From Bolinopsis microptera (lineage: Eukaryota; Ctenophora; Tentaculata; Lobata; Bolinopsidae), in contig NC_087072.1 in the NCBI RefSeq assembly GCF_026151205.1, positions 22,711,603 to 22,771,602 on the forward strand: a stretch of DNA of 60,000 bases. The letters are read 5' to 3'. A model generated the notes under the pieces. It worked only from the letters and a program-made list of their open reading frames with translations, did no database searches and was not told where the DNA came from. This document shows, piece by piece, positions 1 to 10,546 of this stretch. The position numbers and the translations under genes are program-made. The first letter of the stretch is position 1, and each line of letters opens with the position of its first letter.

Positions 1-358
1 GAAATTCGTAATTAGAAAAATTGAGATCACAAATTTAGCAATACTAATTACCTATAATAATTATGATCACACATCATTGAACCGTGTGCTTTACTGATTA
101 TGAATACAATAATTGGTTATTAGTGCGATACATCTCCATTTGTATCAAATTACACATATTATATCCACTATAGTGTAAATAGACAAGTCTTAAGTCTGTC
201 AGATTGGATATTATTATTATTATGTAACTTTCTAACTTAAACGTATTCAATATAATAAAGCTATAAAGTTGTGCTCATTCTCACAAATACATATCATTAT
301 TTGATCTAACAATTGCAAGCAAATAATCGCCCTAATGAACAATTATCATTACACTCTA

Positions 359-380
359 ACACACACACACACACACACAC
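359..380. repeat. (AC)n microsatellite
   Basis: An uninterrupted AC dinucleotide run of about 11 units lies in AT-rich sequence downstream (3') of the zinc-finger gene. Apart from this run I see nothing coding in positions 1-490. Confidence 0.95.
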
Positions 381-490
381 TGCATTCATAATGAGTACAC
401 TTAATTTCCTGGCCAGTTCCAGGCGATATGTTGAATTATCAATATCAGTCATTACTATAACCAACAGCTAACCCTAACCCTGCACACACA

Positions 491-3400
491 TTAGAAGCTG
501 ATTTCTTCATCATCGTTGTCGTCTAAAGGCGTAGAAACATTGTCTGATGTCACCACCTCTTCCAATACAACCTCCTCCGTTACAACCTCCTCTATGATCA
601 TTTCCTCAGGCCCTGAAGTGGAGGGAAGATTGGAGTCATCTCTAGGCATCATGACTGGTACTGAAGAGAAGGCGGCTACTGAGGGGAAGGTAGATTTAAC
701 ATTGTAAGGAGTCGAAGAGGAGAATGGGCGTGGGTTCATCCTGAACATGGTAGGAGAACTGTAGAGCAGGGAGTCCTCCAACGAGGAGTCTCCTTTCACT
801 CCTGTTATCTCCTCACGACTAGTTTTAGCTTCATTTGGGTGCACTCTTGACAGGTGAGATTTGAGGTTAACCCACCGGACAGTCCGATAAAGACAATGAG
901 GACACTTTAAGGAGTTTGGTGCCAGATGAGCATCTGCATGATTATTGTAAGCACTTATGCTGTTGCTTTCAAAGCCACATTCATTACACTTATACTTCTC
1001 TGGTTTGGCGATTACTGCCCTGGAAAGAGAAGAACTAGAGTTCGAGTCACCAGAATCATTTCTCTTTAGAGGTCTTCCAAGGGGAAGAATCACTCCATGG
1101 GCCACTTTAACATGTTTTCTGTAACTTTGTCTGTTGATCGTTTTGAATTTACACTGATCACAATCATAGCACGTATCACTCTGATGAGCCAATACGTGGT
1201 ATTCTAACTGTTTGGCATTGACTGCTTGGAAGCCACAAGTTTCACAAATATACTGATAATTTATTGGAAGCTTAGGTTCCTTGTTGAGGACTTTCTGTTC
1301 GATAAGAACCTTTTCTTTGAGAGGGTGAGCAACCAGGTGAATGTTGTAAGTTTCGAGACTGCTTGTCTTAAATGCGCAGCATGGGCAAATATAGACCAGA
1401 TCACTTTCACAAGTTGACCCATTAGAATGATGTTCTTTAGTTTGGTGGTCCTCAAATAAAGTTTTTTCTTGAGTTTGAAAGTTACACAAACTACAAACGT
1501 AGAACTGGTCTGGAGTATGTGTGGGCAGGTGGTCCTCCATCTCCAGAGCAATGTCAGTTTGGAATTCACAATCCTTGCAGAAGTAAAGCTTGTCACTTCC
1601 TTTACTCAGCCTCTTCTTGTCGTGTTCAGCTTCGTACTCATTCTTTGCACCAGGGTGAGCCTGCTCCAAGTGATTGCAATATAGTTTGTAATACATACAC
1701 TTAAACGGACACAGGGTGCAGTAGTGATTATACTGCTTTTCCTCTTTCTTGAAATACCCTTCTGGGGCATCGTGCTTCACCACGTCGTTCACTTCACGAG
1801 GATGATTCTTTGCCATATGTCCACAAATAGAATGATAAAACACTGTGAGATACAGGCAGTGCTTGCATTTGTATTGGTTTTCGCTGCTATGAGCCTTCTG
1901 GTGACTTTTAAATGAAGGACTGTTTCCTGTGGTGTACTTGCACTTGTTACACTTGTACAGTCGGTACTTCAGCTTGCTTTCAGGGTGATTTGTTTTAACA
2001 TGGGACTTGTAGCAGGAGGAGGATAAAGTGATGTAATCACACAGTTCACACTTTATTGCTTTATCACTTTGGTGTGCCTTGGCATGCGTTTCCATAGATT
2101 TCGGATAGATTGTGGTAAAACTGCAAAGTTCACAAGAATAACCACTGTCTTCCTCTTCATCTGAATCTTTGTCTGAACCCTCTCCGACCTTGTTCTCACT
2201 CTCATCTTCAGCATCACTGTCATCATCTTCTTCATCAGATTGCCCTGGCTTTCTTTCCGGAAGTAGCTCTTCATCAGGATGCTCTTTTCTCATGTGACTA
2301 ACATAGGATGTATGTTTTACTGTCAAATAATTACACTCTTCTGTTCCACAAGTGTATGAGTACTTGCTGTCATGAGCTCGGGTGTGATTTCTGTAGAATT
2401 CCATTCGCTTGGTCGTGAAATTGCACTTTTGACAGCTGTAAACCTTCTTTATAGCATGCTTTTCAAACAAATGCTTTTCCAGTGAGTACTTGTGAAGAGT
2501 CAAGAAGTAGCAGTGCTCGCATTTCAAGCAGCTTGGGTTTCCATGACACCGGAGATGGACTTCAAGAATTGCCTCTCTGTTGCTAGAATAAAGACACTTG
2601 TCACATTTGTACAATTGTCTAACGATAGCTGCAGGTTCTTCTTTGCTTTCTTTTGTGGGGGAACTTTCGATCTCAAAGGAACTCTGCTCTTCAGGATGTT
2701 TAGTGGACATGTGGGTGGCAAACTGCCGTTGACTTGAACTAATAAAACTGCAAAGTGTACACTTGAACGCATCAGGATCTTTATGTGCTTGAAGATGAGC
2801 TTTGAAATTTTTAGACCTATTGGTAGTGTATTCACATTGGGTGCACTTTTTTACCAGAGTTTCAGGATGCTTCAATTTCATGTGCTTTCCTAATTTAATG
2901 TGTGAAACTGCAATGTAGTTGCAGATTTCACAATGATAAAATCTACCCTCATCATGGTCGATTGTGTGCTTCCGTAACTTTTCCTGGCTGTTAGTTTCGT
3001 ATCCACATTTTTCACATTGATGCTTGTACTTTTCTAGAGGGTTCCTCTTCATAGAAACCTTTTCTTTTGGATGGAACTTATTCATGTGCATACGGAATGT
3101 TTTGAAACAAGTGTTTATGAAAAGGCAATGGGGGCATTTGTAGTTAAACTCAGCATCATGAGAATTAATATGCTTCTCAAGATTCTTCTGATGTCTTGCA
3201 ATAAAACCACATCTATCACACTTAAAAAATTTAAAAGTGAGACTACCACTTGCCTTTTTCTCACTCTTAGCTGGAGATTTTGGTTTAGGAAGCTTACTTT
3301 GCCCATCGATTTTCTTCTCAGGATGATGATGAGAAACATGCTTGTTCATAAAATACCAATTTCTTGTCTGAAAGTCACAATGATCACACTTGAGAGACTT

Positions 3401-4641
3401 GGGCATATGAACCTTTTTGTGATTCTTAGTGCCAAATGATTGCCACATTCATAAGAACATTGGTCACATTTGTACTCAAACACTGGTAAAAAATCTTTGT
3501 TTTCAATGCCGTTTTTTAACACTTTCCAGTCTGATGCAGATGAAGAGGTATGAGAACTTTTCATGTGTTTCTTTACCAGAACTATGGAGCCAGTCTTGAA
3601 TTCACAAACATTACACTGATATGAAACAGAGTTGATGTGGCTTTTTCTGTGGCGAAGATATGTTGCATTACTAGCAGTTTTGAAAGGACAATCACTACAA
3701 ACAAACTTCTTTTTTCGAATTTTGAGGATCGGTTTTGAGTCAAACGTTTCTTCTCTCGACAGTTCAACTTTAATAGCAGGTTCAAGTCTGGGCCTTTTAT
3801 TTGGATTGTGTGTTTTCACGCCTCCAGGGTGTTTCCGTTTCATATGCTCATGAACATCAATTTGAGATTCAGATGAGTATTCACAATAAATACAGTCAAT
3901 GAGACAAGGTTGTTCTGATGGCCCAACTTCGTTATCATTTTCATCGTTATCATTAGGATCAGGTGCCAAAACTTCAGGGTGATAACGGGAAATGTGATTA
4001 CTGAACAAAGAATAAGACTGAACCCTGTAAGTGCAGTGAAAACAACTATAGTCCCAGACCACACTGTGACGAGCTGACATGTGTTTTTCAAATTGCTCAC
4101 TAGAGTTACAGAAAAAATTGCAATCACGACAGTCATATTCACTCGATTCACGTCTGTCATTCTTAACATTGCTGTTGGATGATTTTTTGGCACAAGGAAT
4201 AGAATGCTTTGCCAGTTCGGATTGAGAAGATGAAACATATGAACAATGAAGACAGTTAAACACTTTTTCATGTCCAATATGTGTTTTGCAGTGCTCTTGA
4301 AATTCGTCAAAGTCTTTGGATTGATAGATGCACATGCTGCAAGTGAAACAATCAGGAAACTTTTCGGCGCATTTTGCAATATGAGCAGTAAATGTCACCA
4401 GTCGATTTGCTGAGAAGTTACAAAATTCGCAAATATAGAAATCTGCTCCAATATTCTTACCATCTGAAATAGTTCATTATCAAAGATTGATTGAAGATAC
4501 CGAAATTCACATGCAAAAATTGCTTAAACTCCCATAACGGCAAAATCTGATTCCCAGCCAAAAAGTTCACCCTCCCAGTCTATAACTAAAATTGAATACC
4601 TTCTTATTTTATTTACCTGGAGGAACTTCGGTAGTTGTCAT
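491..4641 (-). CDS. 32-finger C2H2 zinc-finger protein, two coding exons, one apparent frameshift
   Basis: Probable nuclear nucleic-acid-binding protein, about 1330 aa. Coding exon 1 is 4617-4641 (MTTTEVPP plus one base). After a GT-AG intron, exon 2 runs 4463-491. I count 32 C2H2 fingers of the form C-x2-C-[SNDEK]-[FY]-x(10)-H, nearly end to end. They largely alternate between H-x3-H and H-x4-H endings, so the array looks built from two-finger units of about 54 residues. TGEKP linkers are absent, unlike KRAB-type arrays; the finger style is closer to REST or hunchback. The C-terminus is Ser-rich, then acidic with repeated EEVV. The frame shifts by one base at about 3421-3429, inside finger 9; restoring one base gives a normal C2H2 spacing. 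Either the assembly lost a base or the allele is broken. No specific orthologue recognised. Confidence 0.85.
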
Positions 4642-5339
4642 TGTGAGTCAGTTAAGTGTACAATCTCATTGAAACCATTTCCTGCAACAACAATTTGATG
4701 TGATATGGCAATGTTGGATGTAAGGCAAACAATATCTACATAGCCCTACTAGTAGAAGATTAGATAACACCTTTTAATTATAATTACAATTTCACTTTAG
4801 AAATAATATATTTTACGCCAATATTGTACAGTTTAAGAGTGTTATTAACAGGAATTTTTGACCATTGACTATTCTTGCCTTACCCAACAAGCGTCTATTC
4901 TTGAAGTTTGAACATTTCCTGCCATAATTAAATTTTAATCCTGTCATGAAGGATGAAAACTATTGGCCATAGATCTGCTGTTTTCTGACAAAAGTGCTTA
5001 AAGACCACTGGTTTATAAGTACTTTGGTTACATTTTTGACCAATTTCGGCATTTTAGACAATCCCAAAAGGAGTGTTTTGAGGGCCAGTGATTAGTTCTA
5101 ATGGTTTTCAGGAATAGGTCTTAATCCATAAAGGAAATTAGGGTGGAAAAATCCAGAATTTCAAAAATGATCTATGAGCACATTTGTCCGAAAATGGCAG
5201 AGATGAGGGTTGATAAAAGACTTCAAACGTCTGCTTTGCATTTCATTGACTAGTCTATATTATAAACTCTGTGTAGCTACACGTTTATTTCGGTTTTTAC
5301 ACTTCTGGGATAATCCTAAACAAAGGAATTTGCGTTTAA
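4642..5339. other. Gene-free 5' flank of the zinc-finger gene
   Basis: AT-rich sequence upstream of the minus-strand zinc-finger start. It presumably holds the promoter and 5' UTR, but I see no clear core-promoter motif or coding exon. Confidence 0.5.
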
Positions 5340-5775
5340 CTGGCATGTCACCCGACCGAACTCCTTGAAAGGAAGCATTTTTACCTTTTCATGGTGCCGG
5401 GGTGATCGGGAATCAGCGTAAAAAATACAAGGATGTAGGTTACTTTCATGAGACTAGGGCCCTTTCACAAAAATAGAATTATACACCTACACAGATTGGT
5501 CCAATTCTAATTGGTTCACTCGCCAGTACACTGCTGATTTCATGTTTTACTAGCCTGTCATGTGACCAAAACAGTTTTTTGCTCATAACTCCTCAGGGAA
5601 GCATTTTAACCTCATGTCATGGGGGGATGTTTTGGAATTGGCATCGAAAAACACATCGTTGGATGCTTCTTTGATATTGCATGTGCTCAGGGCCCTTCTG
5701 TAAATGATTCAAGATCCTTGAATTTAGTGGGACCAATTCTTATCGCCACTCAACAGTAGCGCATCACTAACTTTT
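5340..5775. repeat. Two diverged tandem units of about 220 bp, related to a copy near 52.4 kb
   Basis: Two consecutive segments share the same order of phrases: a CATGTCAC/TCATGTGACC start, a GGAAGCATTTTAACC-like phrase, CATG followed by a G-rich run, a GGGCCCTT phrase, and a final CCAATTCTTAT/CCACTC or CCAATTCTAATTGG/CACTCGCCAG block. A partial third relative occurs at about 52375-52465 (ATTTTAACCTTATGTCATGG). The units are diverged and non-coding; the mobile-element class is unknown. Confidence 0.6.
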
Positions 5776-6380
5776 TCCTACAATATAGCCCAACAGATGC
5801 TGTCGAGAAATTTAGATCTGATCAACAGTTTGGGAATGTTCCTTTTGAGGAAATGTAAATCATCCTCTTACAGCCAAGTTCCACGGCTCAGTTTTGCGAC
5901 CAGATTTGACTCAAAACTCCGCGAAAAGAGTTTTGAAAGGCAAAACTCCGCGAAGGCAGTTTTATTTACAATGTACGTTCCCACGGTTGGTATTTTTGCA
6001 CGCAGATTTGCGCGCGCACGTGGGCGCATTATAATGAAATGTCCCACGCGAGCGCCCAGGTTAAAACTGCTTTCACAGAGTTTTGGGTCATATCAAAAAT
6101 ATTTCTCCATGCGGTGAAATATTTTTTCCCGATCCATGACTCAAAGTGCCGAAGGCACAAAAGAGTCAAGGACAAGGGTTAGCGATCGAGGTTTTTTTTG
6201 TATATGGTAGCTTTGCGACCGTGCGTGCGTGCGTGCGTACGTGCCCTCGCCCCCAGTCTAGTTATCGCCCACGTGTCTGCCTGCGCAAAGTTATTTTGCG
6301 CGATCATCTGAATTAAACAATTGTTGGCGCGCGGTGCTGAAATGTTCAAGTACATTGTTAATTTCACCATGTACGCATCC
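5776..6380. other. Locally GC-rich, CpG-containing repeat-like segment without a gene
   Basis: Contains repeated AAAACTCCGCGAA phrases (about 5910 and 5942), a CGCGCGCACGTGGGCGC segment near 6010 and a short GTGC run near 6220-6240. Open frames here are short and resemble nothing recognisable. Probably an old dispersed repeat. Confidence 0.4.
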
Positions 6381-6525
6381 CGCTAGGGACTAATTGATAG
6401 CATTGTATTATTATTTTGAGTTAGTATTACTATTTTGCACAGATCCGTGTCAGGTTGCATAAACAATAAACATATGGTTACATAGAAATATACACGATTT
6501 TCAAATTCAATATAGAATTATATCA

Positions 6526-6598
6526 ACTGGGCGGCGCTCGGCCTGTCACTCCGCCATATCTGCATGCTTATAAACAGCAAAGACTGGGGTCCCCAGGT
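6526..6598 (+). mobile_element. Short dispersed element, copy A (diverged)
   Basis: Carries the family hallmarks: ACTGGGCGGCGCTC at the left, CCTGTCA[CT]TCCGCC, then CTGGGGTCCCCAGG at the right. The interior differs from the other copies and no target duplication is visible, so this looks like an older insertion. Confidence 0.7.
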
Positions 6599-7777
6599 GG
6601 TATGGAATATGATAAAATACTTCATCCCGGATCGGGAAATTGAGCGGCCAACAACAAAAGAAAAGCGGCAGCATTTCTTGTTGAATATCATTTCCGGTCG
6701 CAAAAATGTGAGAAAAAATGTGAGCAAATCTGGTTGCAAAACTGAGCCGTGGAACTGCAGGCTTACAAGTTTAACTCCTCTACAATACATTAACTTTGGA
6801 TAATGAATTTCTAACAAAAATGATCTCTTGGCATTGATAATAGTAAGCTCGAATGCAAAGATAGCACAAACAGAATCTGGATTGTGTGGCGATAATTTAA
6901 AAAGTGACAATTTGATAAGTTGATGTAGTCTCAGGTAATAGGTACCCTTCATAGTTTCCAGATTATTTGGCAGAGTTTCTCCGGTAACACGACTTATGTC
7001 CGGCAGCGAGACTTGTCTGACAGCACTATTTTTTTGCATAGAAGGTTCTCGAGATATAAACCACTGATCTGGAGATATTTTCTTGTGTTTGAAGTTAAAT
7101 TTATAATTTGGTACATAGAAATTTGCCAAAATTTCCACAAATTATCCGTCTTAAAACCATCTTACTATCTGTAAATTTTCAACAAAATCGCACAATAGTA
7201 TCTGAGAGCAACTACTGTCTGGAAAACCTAATTTCTGAGTCGGACAAAAATCGCCAATCAGTTTCTCCTTGTTATTGTAAAACCAATACATGATCCAGGG
7301 ATAAATTAATTCCAAATGAGGACCCTGCCTAAAGGTTTGGAATCTAGTAGTATAGTACTAGACTATACTAAAGTTAAAATTGTAAAACCTACTGAAATGA
7401 AGCTACCCTTAAAATACAATGTCAGACAGCCACACAAGCTACTGTTCCATAACCATAGCCAGTCTATGGGATTGAGCCGAGTTCATTTAAAAAATTTCAC
7501 GGTAGCGCTCGATTTTTTCCTCATTCTTAGATTTTTATAGTGCGCGGCACTCCAAAAATCGAAACTTTCGCTTTCTTTTGATGACATTATATTTTAAAAT
7601 AGTATAATCAGTTTATATTTTAATATTGTTGATTTAAGAAAATATGTTTTGAAATACAGACTACAGAGACTGCGCTTGTAAATAATTAAATTTTTGTCAT
7701 TTTTGCGCAAAAATTTTAAATTCGAATTTTTCAAATTTTGACCAATTAATTTCGTATTAAAATCAACAAATATGGCC

Positions 7778-7861
7778 TTACTATACTGGGCGGCGCTCAG
7801 CCTGTCATTCCGCCGAATCTTTATTATTTTTATGAACATAATAGCCTGGGATCCCCAGGTA
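7778..7861 (+). mobile_element. Short dispersed element, copy B
   Basis: Full-length copy: TTAC...TGGGCGGCGCTC, CCTGTCATTCCGCC, an AT-rich spacer, GCCTGGGATCCCCAGG and a GTA end. Flanks AATATGGCC and AATGTGGCC match at 8 of 9 bases, which suggests a 9-bp target-site duplication. The left end has about 5 extra bases (TATAC) compared with copy C. Confidence 0.75.
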
Positions 7862-7960
7862 AATGTGGCCAATTAAGAAATATTGATTTTTAGAATTTTA
7901 AGATTTTCGTTTAATTAAATTATTTAATTTTAGCTAGTGAAATTATTTAAAACTTCAAAT

Positions 7961-8083
7961 GTACTTACTTTGGTCATGGTCCAAATTAAGGTTTAAATGT
8001 AGGTTTTAAAAATGAAATCGGGTCACCTGGTGAGTGATGACCCGGTTTCACATTTAAAACCTGGATTTGGGCAAAGTAAGTAC
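7961..8083. mobile_element. Foldback (near-palindromic) element, 123 bp
   Basis: Left arm GTACTTACTTTG...GGTTTAAATGT...GAAATCGGGTCA pairs with right arm TGACCCGGTTTCA...CATTTAAAACC...CAAAGTAAGTAC around a short centre (CCTGGTGAG). Arms are about 55 bp and imperfect. Typical of a foldback MITE; no coding capacity. Confidence 0.75.
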
Positions 8084-9235
8084 TTCCCTTTTTTACCTTC
8101 CAGAAGAAAGTGGCGCGCAACACTTAAAAAATATACTTCGGAATTTATATTAGACTAGTATCACCCGTCTAATAATAATAACATAAATTTTAAAAATGAT
8201 GAAGATAAAATGCATATTGAGTTAAACATGAACAGTAATCCTAATTTAAATTATTCTTTGGATGGTTTTATTTAGAAACCTCAGAAATGACGAATTTTAT
8301 TTATAAATAACAGAACTGACGAATTTGAATGTTGAAAGTTGTTGTATTTTACGTAAGTCATGTCTTTGACAGGAGATGAACAAATAAAAGTAATTACATG
8401 TTTATCTATGCTGTGGGATATGTATACATAATAAGGAAGCTGTCTTTAATTTGAAATCCTTCGAATATGGAATAACAGGGATTTGCTCTATCCGAAGCCC
8501 TTGCGCTTGCAGCAGCTTGTGGCCCGCAGTGGTGCAAAATGATATGTTAGATGTTAGACTTATTAAAAATCCTTAACTTTTACTGTTGTTATACATTCGA
8601 TTAAATCAAGTGATGCAATTGGCAGAGGACAATACACAGGTAAAGGAAATTTTCCACCGGTACCAAAATTGAACCTAAACATGATATTGGTAATGTTAAT
8701 GAATTGTATTGATTGATATGTAATATTTAGGCCCGTGGCCATTTTACACAAAATTAAACATGATATGTTAGATAGTCAGGAATTGGATTGTTAGAGATCA
8801 GAGATACAACTGTTCTAATATTAATTTACAAATCTTTAATGGTTAAGAAGTTACATTTTCAATATTGTTTACGGTTGTGAAATCCATCTGCTGCCCATGG
8901 AAGTTGACGAATCATCTTTCAGTTGGAAGTTAAATTATGACATCACATCATCACACATGCTTAAGAAGTATCATCGCACTATATGAAAGTATATAGAATA
9001 AGTATTTCCCCATCAACATTAAACATCTAGTACAATTTTATAAAATATTATCGGATACATTATATTTTAAAAACCGACCTAAGTAAAACAAAATTTAAAT
9101 AAAACAAAATTTAAATCTATATATAACATTATGCTTCCCATTGTTTTTAAGGTTTACGAAATGTTTCTTTGCCACATAAGGATGAAACCAAAAATAAGGA
9201 CAACATAATATTTTTATTTGTTTTCAATCTTACTA

Positions 9236-10177
9236 TCACCAAGATGTAACTAGGTCGAACGGAGAAATTATGTCTCACACAGGAATTAGGTCTCACCCAG
9301 GCATGTGATATATATATATACAGGGTGGGCCAAAAGTCAGTACCCATATGTTGGGTCTTATACCTACGCTGTGTTTTATATTTGAGAGTTGTTGCTTTGC
9401 AGATGGCATACAGTACCTACTTGTTCGAGGATTCCGTCGCCAAAATTTGAAAATTCGAATATTTTAAACCACGCCCATTCAATATTAAAACACCTATATT
9501 GTTCTCTCTGAACATGCTGGACGCCTAATTTTTTCAGAGAAGGTAGATTATTAAATGTTGCATCTAATCTGAAAAAATTATGTAAAACGAATTTGAAATG
9601 ACGAAGTTATCAAGCATTTTGTGTATCTCGTTAATAAAATTGACTGGGTGATTATGTGACACCGTGACACGACACCTTAATTGGGCAGCCTTAACAATTC
9701 CCATAATGTTAAACGGGGTGGTTAACGGGGTCACCTTATCACGTGATTAGGTAAGCCAATCACCTGATCGCACGTAATGAATAAACTCGTTATGCTTCGT
9801 ATCTCGGTGATCTGAGAAGCTACAGCTCTCATTTTTTCAGGACAAACGTGATTCGAATTGCCAAACACTATTCAATAAAATTTGGCTCGATCCGACCATC
9901 CAAACTATCAAATAAATGCGAAAATGAACCTTATTGTTTTTTAAATGAACACGAATATTTTTCGATTTGACAAATTCCTCGAACCAGTGGTAGTAGTAAG
10001 TCATACTAGAAAGAATTATTTCAATTGGGCACTCAGTGACTGAGCTATTAAGGACAACGTATGGGTACTGATTTTTGGCCCACACTGTATATAAATACAT
10101 TAAAAGCCGCCCCTGCTTGAGACCTAATTCCTGCATGAGACCTAATTTTTCCATTCGACCTAGTTACATCTTGGTGA
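9236..10177. mobile_element. Non-autonomous DNA transposon with inverted arms of about 110 bp
   Basis: Arms 9236-9348 and 10060-10177 are inverted copies (TCACCAAGATGTAACTAGG at both outer ends; two GGAATTAGGTCTCA-like motifs per arm). Inside, CAGGGTGGGCCAAAAGT at 9321 and its inverted partner ending at 10087 are flanked by TA. That matches Tc1/mariner-type termini and delimits an inner unit of 767 bp. No recognisable transposase lies inside. It may be one element with long terminal repeats, or a mariner-like unit nested in the loop of an older palindrome. Confidence 0.75.
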
Positions 10178-10546
10178 CATTAACTGCTTCCTTCGGTTTT
10201 AGAATACCTTTAAATTATTCAGTGGCTAAGTAGGACATGGTTCAGATATTTTTAATATCAGTAGATCATGTATGGATATTGTTTTAAAGATAAAGTGCAA
10301 TGTTAAAAGCTATAAGTTAAGGAATCTTGTTAATTATTTATCTAATTGTGGTGCACAATTTCATATTTTTATATTGATATACGTAATTTTATTTGTTGTA
10401 AAACAAACATTGGGATACTCAAGGTGGTAATTATATTGGCCACTAATCAGTTCTTTATTCACAATAATTGTATAGTATTTAAGTAACAATTACCTTTTAT
10501 ACTTCATCTTCCTACTATCTAAATCTATACTTTCACAGTTGGACTA

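Noticed and set aside
471-481. Telomere-like AACCCTAACCCT here and AACCCTAACC phrases near 52320
   Set aside because: Fewer than three units each; expected by chance in AT-rich sequence.
6518-7138. 206-codon open frame on the minus strand
   Set aside because: No recognisable domain, spans a dispersed-element copy and sits in repeat-rich intergenic sequence.
9837-10154. 105-codon minus-strand frame starting in the right arm of the 0.94-kb element
   Set aside because: No transposase motifs; part of the frame is terminal inverted-repeat sequence.
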